NCBI GenBank assembly: GCA_950022655.1
Contig: OX465579.1
Location: 43,875,950 to 43,939,949 of the forward strand
Length of the DNA: 64,000 bases
Direction: 5' to 3'
Source of the DNA: Alentia gelatinosa
Taxonomy: Eukaryota > Annelida > Polychaeta > Phyllodocida > Polynoidae
The notes below the pieces were generated by a model, which was given only the letters and a program-made list of their open reading frames with translations, made no database searches and was not told the origin of the DNA. The stretch's first letter is position 1, and each line of letters starts with the position of its first letter. Shown here piece by piece: positions 13,331 through 25,042 of this stretch. Made by a program: the position numbers and the translations under genes.

Positions 13331-13649
13331 GCCTGCAAACAACAGTAAAAACCATTATCCACTGAACGATTCCGGAACATGGATGTACCTTTATCTGAGA
13401 CAAAGGGACAGGCTTTAGTCTCAGGCAAGGCGCCGGAACAGAATTGCCTAGTGTGGCACCCCCCTCCAGTCATTGTCACCGACTCAGGGGTGTGACTCAG
13501 TCATTCCCGCTGATTTTTCCCCCGAAGACCGATTCAGCGAATGGCTGAAATGGAATGTTCCATGTTCCACTCTCTTGGGCCTCTAGTCTCTGAGAATATC
13601 GTAACTCTATCGTTAAGTATGAACTGAATTGCTTAGGACTAACTCCTAC

Positions 13650-13671
13650 CTCTCTCTCTCTCTCTCTCTCT
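13650..13671. repeat. (CT)n microsatellite
   Basis: Eleven uninterrupted CT units. Confidence 0.97.
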
Positions 13672-13808
13672 GGTATCCCGTTGTGACGCTAGCCGCTCGG
13701 TGCAAAATTGCCTGAGTCAAGCTTAGGACACACTTAGGATAAAGGGAGTTCATCCACAGGAAATGAATCGTACAGTGGGTAAAGGACTTAAGGATCAGGT
13801 AATACCTA

Positions 13809-13839
13809 AGAGATTAGAATAGACTCTATTCTAATCTCT
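13809..13839. repeat. Perfect 31-bp palindrome
   Basis: Two 15-bp arms (AGAGATTAGAATAGA and its exact complement) are separated by a single C at 13824. It lies between the two G-rich degenerate tracts. It could form a tight hairpin or be the fused ends of a lost inverted-repeat element. No function is assigned. Confidence 0.9.
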
Positions 13840-14240
13840 ATGAACAGCATTCAGTAGGTAGAGGCAGATACTGATGGGCTCATGCCAGGACAGTGCGTGA
13901 CAAGGAGTAAAGGTTGTGTGATGGAAGTGGCGTGCAGTGAGTGCGAGGTGGGTAGTTGGTAGCAGGTGGTGGGTGACAAGAACTAGGTATCAGTAAGTGG
14001 CAGCATTGAATTTCAGATCGTGGATAGTAGCAGCCATGGAGTGGCTAGGGGTGATTGGCAGTGGAGGGGATCTTGTGACAACTAGTGAACAGTGAGAGTC
14101 ACAGTAAAAGGTCGCGGATGGCAGGTTGTATTGGATCGTGGCAGGTAACAGCTGGTGTGTGGCAGGCGGCAGGTCGTAGTGATGGCCGGTTGATAGTTCG
14201 GTGGGTGACCTGAGAGAAGTGACTACGTGAACTCTAGAAG
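13840..14240. repeat. G-rich degenerate minisatellite-like tract, part 2
   Basis: Same vocabulary as 12880-13330 (GGTAGTTGGTAGCAGGTGGTGGG, GGCAGGCGGCAGG and similar words), again G-biased on the plus strand. The two tracts were probably once one, now split by about 500 bp containing the CT repeat and the palindrome. Confidence 0.55.
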
Positions 14241-16999
14241 GCCCGCTCTTGGATGCGTGGGGTGCCGTCAACATGGCGCTGTAATTACCACCCCCGCCGA
14301 GCTTCCGCTACGTCAAATTTCACCCAAGTCTGGATGCTAAATAACACGCAGTGAATGAGCAATCAGTGACCGCGGTTGGTGGGAACTCACTCCGGGCCTG
14401 CACCGCCGACAGGCTCAGTTCACGAACAGATCGATGTCAGAAGGGCCTGCACTCAGGTTTTGTGAGTGTGTGTGTGTGATACATAACATGGATAAATATG
14501 AATATAATGTCTTTTTCTCTCGATTTTCAAATTTCAAATAGAAAAGAAAACATAAAAATGGCTTTTGTTCCTTAATCAATGAAAGTCACCTCAAGGGACT
14601 CTGATGGGAACCACAGTGAAGACATGTCGAATCCTTGATGCCAATAATGGCCTCTTGCAAGGGCCATAGGCTTTAATGATCGTTGAATTTCAGCCGTTCA
14701 ACTTCATTTTAAATTTTATTTCATGGCTGATGGAGGCATTAACTCTTCCTGTATTATCTAAGGTTACGGCAATTTCCTGTCATCTGTAATACCTTATATT
14801 GTATTGACCTTTGATGTTTTGTGGTGGGATTCAGAAAGTATGTCCGTTGTTCTGTAAGTCATGAGTTTCTGATCAGAGCATCTCTGTATAATTGAAGCAG
14901 TGGCTAGCTGATCAAAGTATTCACATTACCACAAACCTAGCCACCAAATATATCTTTGTCTATATTCAGAATTGACCCATGTCAGGCAATCATTATGAAT
15001 GTTACCCGCTTAAGCCAACACGCCATCGTTAACGCTATTCATACATGGTTTAACGGGTGATTGGACGATCGATCTCTGGATTACCAGTGCCTCTGTAGCC
15101 TAAACAATCTAATACATATACCGGCAAAAGGCAGAGGGAAAACCTTTACAGTAGAGTTATTTTCGTTGCGTCATTTCGCATCGATTTTCGTTAATAATAG
15201 AAGGGAAACTTTAAAACTAAAAAGAAAACCGTATCGTTGGGTGGGGATTAAATTTGCTTAATAAGCCTTTCATCATAGACACTCATTATGGAATCGAACT
15301 ATTTTTAAGCACGTTCAATTCCTCAGATGCCTTCACAGGCCCAGGAATCAAGTCCTTGAATGAAGACGGATGGGGTCAGTGGAGGGGCAGGCAAAGGACT
15401 TAGTGACTGCAGCCAGTCTAGGTGGTGATACTGGATGCCTCAGAAAAATACCATTAGACGGATACTTTTATATCTATTTCATATAATTCTAAACATTTTC
15501 AATTAAATTTACACTGATTGATGCTGAACCTGGTGAATCTAGAGAACGATCAAGGGCAGAATGCATCAAAACAGAAATACTAATTCACAGTAGGGAGTTG
15601 TATTCCACAGTCTACGTGATTCTAATCACAATGGAGATCAGGCAGTATTCATTAGACATTCTTTCCTTTCAGACCGAACGATATGCATGTCGCTGTTGTC
15701 TACAGGATCCTTAGAGTAATCTGTGCGTATCATATATCGAAGTGGAGAAGTTGTATACATCCCTGCAAAATAGCCATTAGCGCCCGTTCTCAACGCATGC
15801 ATGCAGTATCATGACCGAGTGACGTCAAACTATGTAGGGACGCCGGTGTGACATGTGGTCACGTCTGACCACGTGACCTGTGAGTAGCACACATCTTGTG
15901 CTGGTAATACTATCAACCACAACGTCCGAAGCTTTTTGTCTTCCACTTCACTACCACAGTCCATTAACCCCGTAGGCCCTTACGTTGCACCTGCATCCTA
16001 ATCACCCGAAGCTGAATACAAAGACATCAGCCTAGCTTTTTCCTAAAATACACGATTATAATCAGGGGTGAAAGTCGGGACTGGGGAAAAAAATCGTAAA
16101 TTCAAAACGCCTTTATAAAAAGACGAGTCATTTATAACATTATTTTGGAAAAGAATGGCTATGAACCAATATCTATTCTAACACTGCAAGCGTTGCCAAT
16201 GTATATGAAATGTCGAAATTCCGTCATTTGGGGGAGAACTTGCATCCCTGTATAATGTTCACAATGAACTATGGCGTGTTGGTGTCAGTATATAAGTACT
16301 ACTCTCTCTATAGAAAAGACAATGATATCAAAATCCAATCAATGCCTGTGTTGAGCCAGAAACATTTATAGCTCTAATTAGACCTTTCCCAGGCAACAAA
16401 TGTTGGCGACATTTAATTTGAAAGGAGCTCCAAACCATCCTTCATGCCGTTTCCCTGACTGATCCATGGTAATGCTCCCCCCTGAAGGGTGGGATTGTGA
16501 TTAAAATTAAATGTATGCTATTTAAGATATATTTGAGAATACCCTTTGCAAATAATAAAAAATATATCAAGAATGCCGTTGCATGTGGGATCTCATTTGC
16601 TGGAGATTCTAATACTGCTGTTGAAATTCATCCAGGGATCAAGAGCAACCAGAAATATGTAGGCATGGATTTGTTCATTAATGCAGAAGTTACTGAGAGC
16701 GAGACATTTAGTTAGCAGCTTATAAAAACCAAGTGTGCACTGATATACCTTCTTAGATGTAAATGGATATCTATCTAGGAAAGATTCATTATCATACTAT
16801 GGGGAGAGGGCAACCCACAATTCAGGGCGGTTAAGGTTGGAAAGGCCACCCCGCAATATGAACCACGTACGTCTGGAAAGGAGGCTGGTCCGCTTAGCGA
16901 GGTCCTCATATTGATACACAAAATCTTGGCAAGTGCATTCAGTCATGAACACACTGCTGACATCAGTACAATGTTAACTCATTAAACGCCAATTCACAC
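14241..16999. other. Gene-free stretch
   Basis: Short open frames only, none with recognisable similarity. A short GT repeat lies near 14465. I see no element ends or RNA gene. Confidence 0.5.
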
Positions 17000-17470
17000 T
17001 TAGCGATATTTTTCCTTGTTATATGCTTGCAATTTGGACGAAGAATATTGCTCGGCACAGCAGGGGAGGGGAAAAAAATCACCGTAGAATGTACCTAGGG
17101 CATCGGCAGCCCCCACAGCGGGATGGGTACCTCATACCACGAGCCATTTCAGTGCACACCTTGCGATATTGCTTTGCGATATTATCCGTTGGCCGAGATA
17201 CAATATCACAAAGATGGACAGGGATATCAGTTGGGGTCAGAAAAAAACTGTGAAAGTATTTTTCTTTTGGAATTTCTGGCTAAGGGGGACTTAGAAAACC
17301 CCACGGAAAACAAGTAATTTTCAGCTTTGTCATGGGGCTGTGGGTATATGGGGAGATTCAAACCCCAGGGGAGGTGCAATATCGCAAGGGGTCCAAGGCG
17401 CAATTGGCGATATTGTAGCTGGAAAACATTGCACGGGGACTTTTATGGCGACTTCTTGCATGCGATATGC
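17000..17470. repeat. GCGATAT-rich patch
   Basis: The word GCGATAT, or its complement ATATCGC, occurs six times: 17003, 17163, 17176, 17379, 17407 and 17462. Degenerate relatives such as CAATATCAC lie between them, and copies are in both orientations. The surrounding sequence is richer in G and C than its neighbours. It may be an old inverted-repeat or satellite-like element into which the dispersed repeat at 17223-17366 was inserted. Confidence 0.45.
17223..17366 (+). repeat. Dispersed repeat, copy A
   Basis: Shares an ordered series of words with three other places in the window: TCAGTTGGGGTCAG, an A-run, GGAAATATTTTTC-like, TGGAATTT, GACTTAGAAAA, GGAAAACA, ATGGGGCTG and GGGGAGATTCAAA. The consensus seems to be about 250 bp; copy A keeps the first 145. 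I do not recognise the family. Confidence 0.65.
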
Positions 17471-17894
17471 AAAAGTCACTATGTGTGCATTGGTCTTAAC
17501 AGAAAGGATTGTGGGTAAAATAGGCCCCTAGACTACAACACATCTTAAGGCCGAAACCCATTGAAGGATACATATCCCTGTGATATTTGCCCTATCCTAA
17601 ATCGCAGGAAGGGGAAAGTTTATCACAAGGGCTGTCGACCCCCACAGTGGGGTGTGCAAAGTGGGGGTTGGTACAGGAATCATATGCATTTTCTGGTCCA
17701 CTGTGCGCTTTGAACTGTCTGGTTTTCTGAGATCAATCCCCTTCTGGTAATTCTTTTTAATTGTTTTATTCCACATTCTGTTAAAGTACAGTTCATCATT
17801 TATGAGTGGTATAAGTTCATCATATATGAGTGGTATAAGTATAAGGACATAAAGTAATGGAATGTAAATGGGGTTTTGGGTGAATAAAAGACTT

Positions 17895-18260
17895 ATTACC
17901 ACCATAGACATTGTTGTACAATATGATTCAGTTTTTTATCATAGCCTTTGAACACCTGTTTGTTCTCTGACTTTTGCACGTCTGGACTGAGCGTGTTCCA
18001 AAGCGTTTCACCTCGGTACATGGCTTGTACGATTCATTTTTTAACTTAGACTCCCGAAAACACACTTTTCCATCCCCTCTCGTACCTCTGACTCGGTTAT
18101 CTATTAAATCATTCTGCTTTGACATGTTATACATTCTCGTTAGCAAATGTTCATCTCTCGGTTTATTCAGGCTTACAATACCGCGTTGCTCCGCATTGCT
18201 AAAAGAATCCAACCACTGGTACCCATAATTGCAGTTTAACTTATTGTAGTTTATGCCTGT
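17895..18260 (-). pseudogene. LINE reverse-transcriptase C-terminal relic
   Basis: On the minus strand the sequence reads YGYQWLDSF, then a charged stretch to TRGDGKVCFRESKLKN. After a frameshift near 18005 it reads GETLWNTLSPDVQK and FKGYDKKL. A TRG-x-K block followed by a box of the type TLWNxLxxxV and a final FKxxxDKxL is the usual end of the protein in CR1/L2-type and related LINEs. The identification rests on these motifs only. The flanks show no further coding similarity. Confidence 0.55.
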
Positions 18261-21200
18261 TTGCCAATGCTACCCGGCTATTCCTCGACAAGTTGGTGGG
18301 CGGCCCTCTCCACATGGGGTACAGGGCTTCAGAACCGGAACCACAGGGAAAAATATAGACATGTTGGTGTCTTATCACATGCGATTCCGGGCCCCGCGGA
18401 GGTACAATTTGTCGGCAACAAAGTGTACCCTCCACTGGAACAGGACCGGAATCTCAGCGATGGGAATCGCAAGGTATGATCCACTGGGCGATTCCGCATA
18501 GAGGGGCCATTTATTTAACGGAAAGGAACAGTAATAGCACAGTGGGTCACAAACTTTTACATACAGCGTGTATGTTATGCGCTGCATTCAGTTCATGTAA
18601 GCAGGTACTAGAAAATACTTCCGCAGGTAATAGAAAAGACCATTCACTGTTTAGAATGGCAAAACTGTGGTGCATTAGCAGCGACATCTAAGGGGAATAT
18701 GGACGTAAATTGTTGGTATGAATCGTTTTATAATTTCCCTGGCAAAGTACTGTCTATATATGCGCCTTCATCACATGTACCAGAAATATAATGCCGGGTT
18801 AGCGTTTGATTCACATGTATAGAGAAAGCAATGATGGCGAATAATATAGTCTAAGAAAATACTGTAGTCGATTCGTGAAACTAACAATACAATCACTTAC
18901 TGTTGATACTGATGCCATCTTCAATGCCCACTTAGAAATATGTGAGAAAAGGCCAACGGTGTATAGCACTATTTGTCAAGGCGGTTACAAGGTTGTAAGT
19001 CTGTAGAGTGCACTACACTTTATAAATGGCTACCCAGGCTTACCCTACGAGACCACCCTGGTGGTCATACCGGGTAGGGGTGGTGCTAGGTACCTGAATC
19101 TCCTTTTAGCATAGACCATGGAGTTACACCATTAACAGACGCAGCAGGCAGACTAATCAATGCGACAGCCTTACTGAACAGTGAAATGTATGTAAATTTA
19201 AGCCAATGAATAGAGGGGTGCGGGCTACTTGGCTTTATAATCAATCTGCAATCAAGATTTTTCACATGGGCACAAGGACATCCAGACCCAGAAGATATAT
19301 CTATAATGAAGCACATTTTCTCAGAGATTTCATGTAGTGGTGATTCAATCTAGATGCAAATTCCATTGGAATTAACAATTCCACGCCAAATGTTCCAAAG
19401 AATTCTTGTAATAATCTAGAAATGAGAAATATTTCGTTTGGGATTATAGATACCTTTCTCACACACAGTGTGGGTCTTTAAGTCCAATGAACAACTATAT
19501 CAATATACGTACTTATACAACCCCCTCCATCACAGATGGCTCCAAGAAATACTTCTCGCATTGTTTTATCGAACGGATTCTAACTACCATCCATTTTGGA
19601 ACTATGTACAGATTACTATGGGCATGGCATTCGAGTGTAAAGTGAACATTGAACCGACAAGATATGGTCACATTTAACCTTCTTCAATGTAATTCCTTGT
19701 AGCCTGTAGGAAATCAATGCAACTGGCCCTTGGATAAATATTATGACTGTCAATGGCATTGAATAGCAATCTCTGCGTGTTACTGGAGGTGATAATTAAA
19801 ACGGGATTAATTCCCACTGGAGGCGCTGTCGCCCGGTATTGCAAACTGCCACAAGGCCACACTGCTGCAATCCACTGCAACTCGATCATTTTATCTATCC
19901 ATCGATGCCCTTGCGTTGGTGTTTTATGCCCCGAATTGCGCTAAAACCTCTGCAATCCTTGGTGACAATGGGACTTATGTTCAAAGGCTGGTCAGGCTGC
20001 TGCAAATCAACTCAACTGTCGCGATGCACATTATGAACTTTTCGTGATACATGTGGGAGGCAGCCACCAGCACGATTTCGCACAGTTTTGACCGCCACCG
20101 ACATTTTTATCGGCTTGCGACGATTGAGAGACAATGAGTTCACGCAGTGTGACTGTGGCTTAAAGGTGTGACTGGGGTGGCGTGAGAATAACTCATGGAG
20201 GTATACAGATCGCGTCATGACGTAAGCTAATGGTACAATTCAATGGTCGTCAGGTGGTCACTGTATGCGGCTTCAATAGCTCGCCATGGTCGTCATGTGG
20301 ACAGTTGGGTTTGGTCAGTGGTAGTTGTGTGCTAGCCGGGACCCCTGACCGTGCGTCCCCTACCCGCACAGGCCACCACCTGATCTCTCGGGCAAATAAA
20401 ACACCCTATGGACAAACAGCGAGGGTCGGTCACCTGAATACCACCTGTGTCGACACCTCTCGCCGGATACAGGTGAAGGGATCCTTGTACATTCCTTCCA
20501 ACTTCAGAGTTGGGGCAAGGCAACCCCAACCTGCCACCAATGCCTTAACCCTATTCCCTCAAGAGTCAATACGTATGCATATCATAAAGATGCCAATGTC
20601 CCAGGCCATTAAATTGGCCATCTGAGCAGCACACAACTCGCCATAATTTCCGGGACGATAAAACGAACATCCTGCACACGCTTGTGTGTATACATAATGC
20701 CGCCGCCTAATACGTAACACAACCTGGGGGACGGCCCCGCTCAGTCTCCGCATACCACGGGTCCTCTGGCCGGATGTACTATGGATCAACGTGTTGCATG
20801 ATTCGTACTGACTAACCGGAGAGAAGAGTCAAGGAGTCTGCATGAAATAAAGCCCGTTGAAAAATCCACCGATCGGTATAGCCATAGCAGAAACACACTA
20901 TTAATCCTGCCTGAGTCATCGACATAGGTTTGATCATAGATATACAGGGTCTTTCTCTATATCTATGGTTTGATGTTGGGTGGGTGTATTTCCTTGGTAA
21001 TTACAGCTTGCTGACGGGTATACGGTGAACGACATTTCATTGGAAACGATCGCACTCCGCTGGGACGTAAGTGTTTTCCTGGTATATGTATAATAAGGGA
21101 ACCTGGATTGAGTCGCTCCTTACCAACTATCAATGCCAGGGGAATGTGATACGCCTTACACATTACCCAACAAGCGTCCCCCTCGCACATCACAATCCAC

Positions 21201-22016
21201 ATTCAACTGGCCTAAATGATTGGGGGTGGGGCTGACGAGCCAAGTCAGCAAGGCGCTGAACTGATGTGCGGAATCTGTCTGCCACTCATCTAATTACATC
21301 TCATTCTCACACGTGATATAATCTGCTGATGCTATTCAGCCGAACATCATGGAATGTAACGAGCAACAAAATATGCACGAGACTGAAAGTTTCTCCATTG
21401 CTAATTCACAGGGAGGTTTCAGTGTTTTACGACGTGTCTTTAAAACGAAGTACCGTGCTATATTGTGCAGCACTACTCGCAGACAGTAAACTAGACATTC
21501 CCACGCCGTATCTAGTCTAATGACGTCAACGCAAAACGCGTAGAAGTAGACCTCGTGACCTTGGTGACGTCACAGAGTACCGGAATCCGCCAAGTTCACT
21601 GAGTTAGACAGAGAGGCAAAGGCCGACAGCTGTTGACTGGACCACAAGTTGGCATGTAAATAAACCCACGATATAACCTCCCACTGCCCAACACAGAACC
21701 GATATACACCGTCAATCTACACTGAGACTGTCAGTAATGTCACATTGTCGGTATCATAGCGTCACGTTAGGGTCAAAATATGTAACTCGTATTTTGGGAG
21801 GGATCTATCGTGAGCATCACAGAATCACCAAAAGGACTGGAGACTTGTCTAAAACCATTTAGTCGGAAGCGATTTTGGTATGTCGTGGTCTGAGGTACTG
21901 TGAATCCAGTATAGTCTGATGTGTTTTTGATGTCTCGTGGTCTGAAGTGCCTTCAAAACAGCCAAGTCTGAACTATCTTAACTGCATTACGGAGTAGAAA
22001 TGTTGATATGCACATG
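18261..22016. other. Gene-free stretch
   Basis: Several open frames of 60-131 codons, including 20230-20625 on the plus strand, show no recognisable domain, and frames overlap on both strands, as expected of moderately GC-rich non-coding DNA. A compact hairpin lies at 19041-19076. Confidence 0.45.
19041..19076. repeat. Two-part hairpin
   Basis: Inner arms GACCACC and GGTGGTC with a 2-nt loop; outer arms TACCC and GGGTA. Short enough to be chance. Confidence 0.5.
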
Positions 22017-22708
22017 TACAGTAAAAGCCCGCTTAATGGGAGACCCTCTGTTCCGAGCAAAGTGTTCTCTTAAGCGGAGTGCCGCCCTTTCAGTCTGTCC
22101 ATGGTTAGGCTATGTAGAATGTAATACCTTTATAAAGGTGATGCTATGGCATAGAGATACTGTAATAACCACACATACACCCGACAGATACCCACAGGAG
22201 CCTACGTAGGCCGTTGCCTGGTGTCTGATTGTCTAGACACCAGTCTACCCGCCACACACACACACCATATACAAAAAATCAAGATAATCTGAGGTGTTGT
22301 CCCTGCACTGTCCCATCAGATTTGATAGGGTGTCCATCCAAAGTGTCCCCTCATCCAGGATTACAAAGCATTCTGTACCGAAATAACTGTCCTGTTAAGC
22401 GGGGGTCCCCTTAAATGGAGTTAGAATAAACTTGTGCCCCTTAAACGAAGTTAAGAAGCATTCCGTACCGAAATGACTGTCCCATTAAGCGGAGTGCCCC
22501 TTTAATCGGGGTTAGAATAAACTTGTTTCCCTTAACTGGGGTTAAAAAGCATTCCGTACTGAAATAAATGTCCCCTTAAGCGGGGTCTCTCCTTAATTGA
22601 GATTAGAATAAACTCTTAAGAGAGGGAACATTTCTCGTCAAAGTAAATTGTTCCCTTAAGCAGGGTGACCCCTTAAGCAGGATGTCCGGGAAGCGCGGTT
22701 TTACTGTA
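22017..22708. mobile_element. Non-autonomous pogo/Tigger-like DNA element (TA-flanked)
   Basis: The element (22019-22706, 688 bp) begins CAGTAAAAGCCCGCTTAA. Read inwards from its right end it begins CAGTAAAACCGCGCTTCC. TA flanks both ends (22017-22018 and 22707-22708). CAGT-starting ends with TA duplication are typical of pogo/Tigger-type Tc1-mariner elements. The inside has no transposase. Most of it is made of repeated words of the form CCCNTTAAGCGGGG, so the termini look as if they had been amplified inwards. Confidence 0.8.
22366..22620. repeat. Three-unit ~90-bp tandem array inside the pogo-like element
   Basis: Units start at 22366, 22456 and 22547. Each opens AAGCATTCnGTACnGAAAT and then passes through a TTAAGCGG word, a GGGGTTAGAATAAACTTGT-like block and another CCTTAA word. 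Confidence 0.85.
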
Positions 22709-23948
22709 GTATTATCATGAATCACAATCAATATGACGTGATCTGAGGCGCCTTCTATGCCGTATTATGTAAGGTGTTTTAACATGACGTGTTCTGAATT
22801 GTCCTTTACACTACAGGGGACTGAACGTACTGCAATACGACAGGGTGTGATGCTATGATATTCAGCAGGAGAATACGCCATCATAAGACCATGTATAACA
22901 GGCTGTGGTTGATATTCCGGTCGCCTATTTGTTACATGTATCAAATGTGCAGCAGAGTGCATAAAGCATACACATTAGCACGGAAACAGTCACGACCATA
23001 AAAACCCCTCCCCTCTACACAGAACTACACACACAGACATACCCCCTCCCTCCTTCACCCATTAACCCAGCCTGCCATCCTTCTACTCACAAACTTGCTG
23101 ACACAAGTAGAACATGTACCCCTTTGTTAGTGATGTTATCATATAGTCTCAGTCTCTCACGTTACAGAAAGCTTAATATCCACCGAAATATCCGAATAGG
23201 GCGGTTTTATGTCTAGCTTTTACATTATCAGTAATTTTGTTCTATTGTTGAAATGAGCTCCAAATTACGTTTGCTGGGTTATTGAATTTTATAGACTCTG
23301 CAAATATGCACATCCTCCTTGAGATATATGCATATAATATGCTCCTCCATTGATCATTTTAGTAAATTAAAGTGCAACGACTATAGTATTTTCGTTAGTC
23401 ATTAGTAACACGGGTTAGTATAAAGAATAACTTTCCAGTTTCCATAATGTACGACCAATACTCACAGAAGAATTCTACGAAAGGTCGAATATTGATAATC
23501 AACATTTATTATTGTATTTTAGGATTTATCGTTGGATCTGTTTTATTCTATAATACCATGACTGCTTTTGTAAAAGCAAATCACATTTGTAACCACCTCC
23601 AGACCACAGGCGTCACCAGACTAGGTATATAAGGACGTGACTGGGGAGGAGGTTGGTAGGGGTGGGGATAGTAGGGTGGGGACTCTGACCCTTCAAATGG
23701 CCACCACGTGTTCTAAGGGTCCCCAAGGCTGTAGCGTTTTATGGACTTTAAGGGGAAGGGGGTGGTGAAGGCTATGAAGGCTGATGAGGACTGACGCAGT
23801 GAAACTGAAGGCCATCTTGCTCATGCCTTCGTCTTGCTCTCTAAAAGTCTATTTTTTGCATCCACTCACTGACTTTTTAAACGCACAAGAGGCATCTCAG
23901 CGCCTTTCCGTTTGTCGTCATTGCAAAGCGTCATCGACCTAAAACATT

Positions 23949-23995
23949 CCGACCGACCTATGAGGTAGATACAGGTTCTGTTTTGTTTATGTAAC
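23949..23995. repeat. 47-bp dispersed unit, copy 1
   Basis: Identical over all 47 bases to 24968-25014, about 1 kb downstream in the same orientation. It opens CCGACCGACCTATGAGGTAG and ends TTTGTTTATGTAAC. Flanks differ. Confidence 0.9.
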
Positions 23996-24950
23996 TTATA
24001 GGAAACCCTATTGATTTATCACAATAGTGGCGCTTAGCGCTAATTTCACCTACATTTATTCGCTGGGAGGATGAGAAATAAACAGTACTTCATAAAGCTG
24101 AGTGATGCCAACGAGGTCTATGCTTATAGGTGATACCCACGTGCAGAGTGTGTAGATTTAATAATGAGGTCGCGGGAGTGTAGTTCATGGATGCATAGTC
24201 TGAGTAAGGCCTTTGTTCGTGATGATATTGGGGACAAATAAAAACATGTATTTATGCCACCCGACCATCCTTTCACCAACTCCCAATCAGCTAAATATGT
24301 GCGAGAAGTGTTGACTGTCCCACGGGAACACGGGCACAAGGACCCACGGTCAAGTGGGGAGATATTGATTAGGATATAGGTACATCTTTAAACAGCAACA
24401 TCTGAGGCAATGTAGTAACTATGTTGAGAGAATAATTTAGCAAGGCCTGAGGAGCTATGCGAGTATGTATTGTTAATATGGTATAATGTAGTGTGTCACG
24501 GCCAGTCAGATTAGCATGGGTACTCTGTTGTTATGTACTATCCACGACCGTGTACGAGTGAGGACACCCAAGTGTTACTTAACCCCTTCGTGACTGTGAT
24601 AATAGACATGCATCTCTCAGGTTCATCTTTAATACACAGAAACTGGTGTATGAATACCGACTAGACGGTATTACGAACGAGGAGATTATTTATGGATTAA
24701 ATACATTTACCTATTTATAAAACGCGCTTTTATTGTGCCAAAGTTAAGATTAGTCTGCTGCGAGGTGAATCAGGGGTCAGGCAACCGACTCATCGCTACT
24801 ATGATTCGGAGACTGAATTCACCTTTAGTGTGACAAAATCCCTTCCCACTTTTATACTGTATGCCATGATGAATGGATAGTTTGGACTTTGACCCCTTCT
24901 TTTCAAAAGCTTGAATCAATTCATGCACTGCATTGAAATCGTTCTACATG

Positions 24951-25042
24951 GATAGTGCAGTTTCCAACCGACCGACCTATGAGGTAGATACAGGTTCTGT
25001 TTTGTTTATGTAACCCTGAGGTGATAGTGCAGTTTCCAACCG
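24951..25042. mobile_element. 52-bp insertion flanked by perfect 20-bp direct repeats
   Basis: GATAGTGCAGTTTCCAACCG occurs exactly at 24951-24970 and 25023-25042. Between them lie 52 bp whose first 44 bases, together with the last 3 bases of the left repeat, match 23949-23995 perfectly. A perfect 20-bp flanking repeat looks like the target-site duplication left by LINE-mediated insertion, here of a very short (5'-truncated or SINE-tail) piece. A local templated duplication is the alternative. Confidence 0.7.

Noticed and set aside
20230..20625. 131-codon open frame on the plus strand
   Set aside because: No recognisable domain or start context, overlapping open frames on the other strand, and a locally GC-richer composition that lowers stop frequency.
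24578..24600. TTAACCCCTTCGTGACTG, similar to the piggyBac-like MITE end
   Set aside because: No partner inverted end ending in TTAA was found within about 1 kb on either side.
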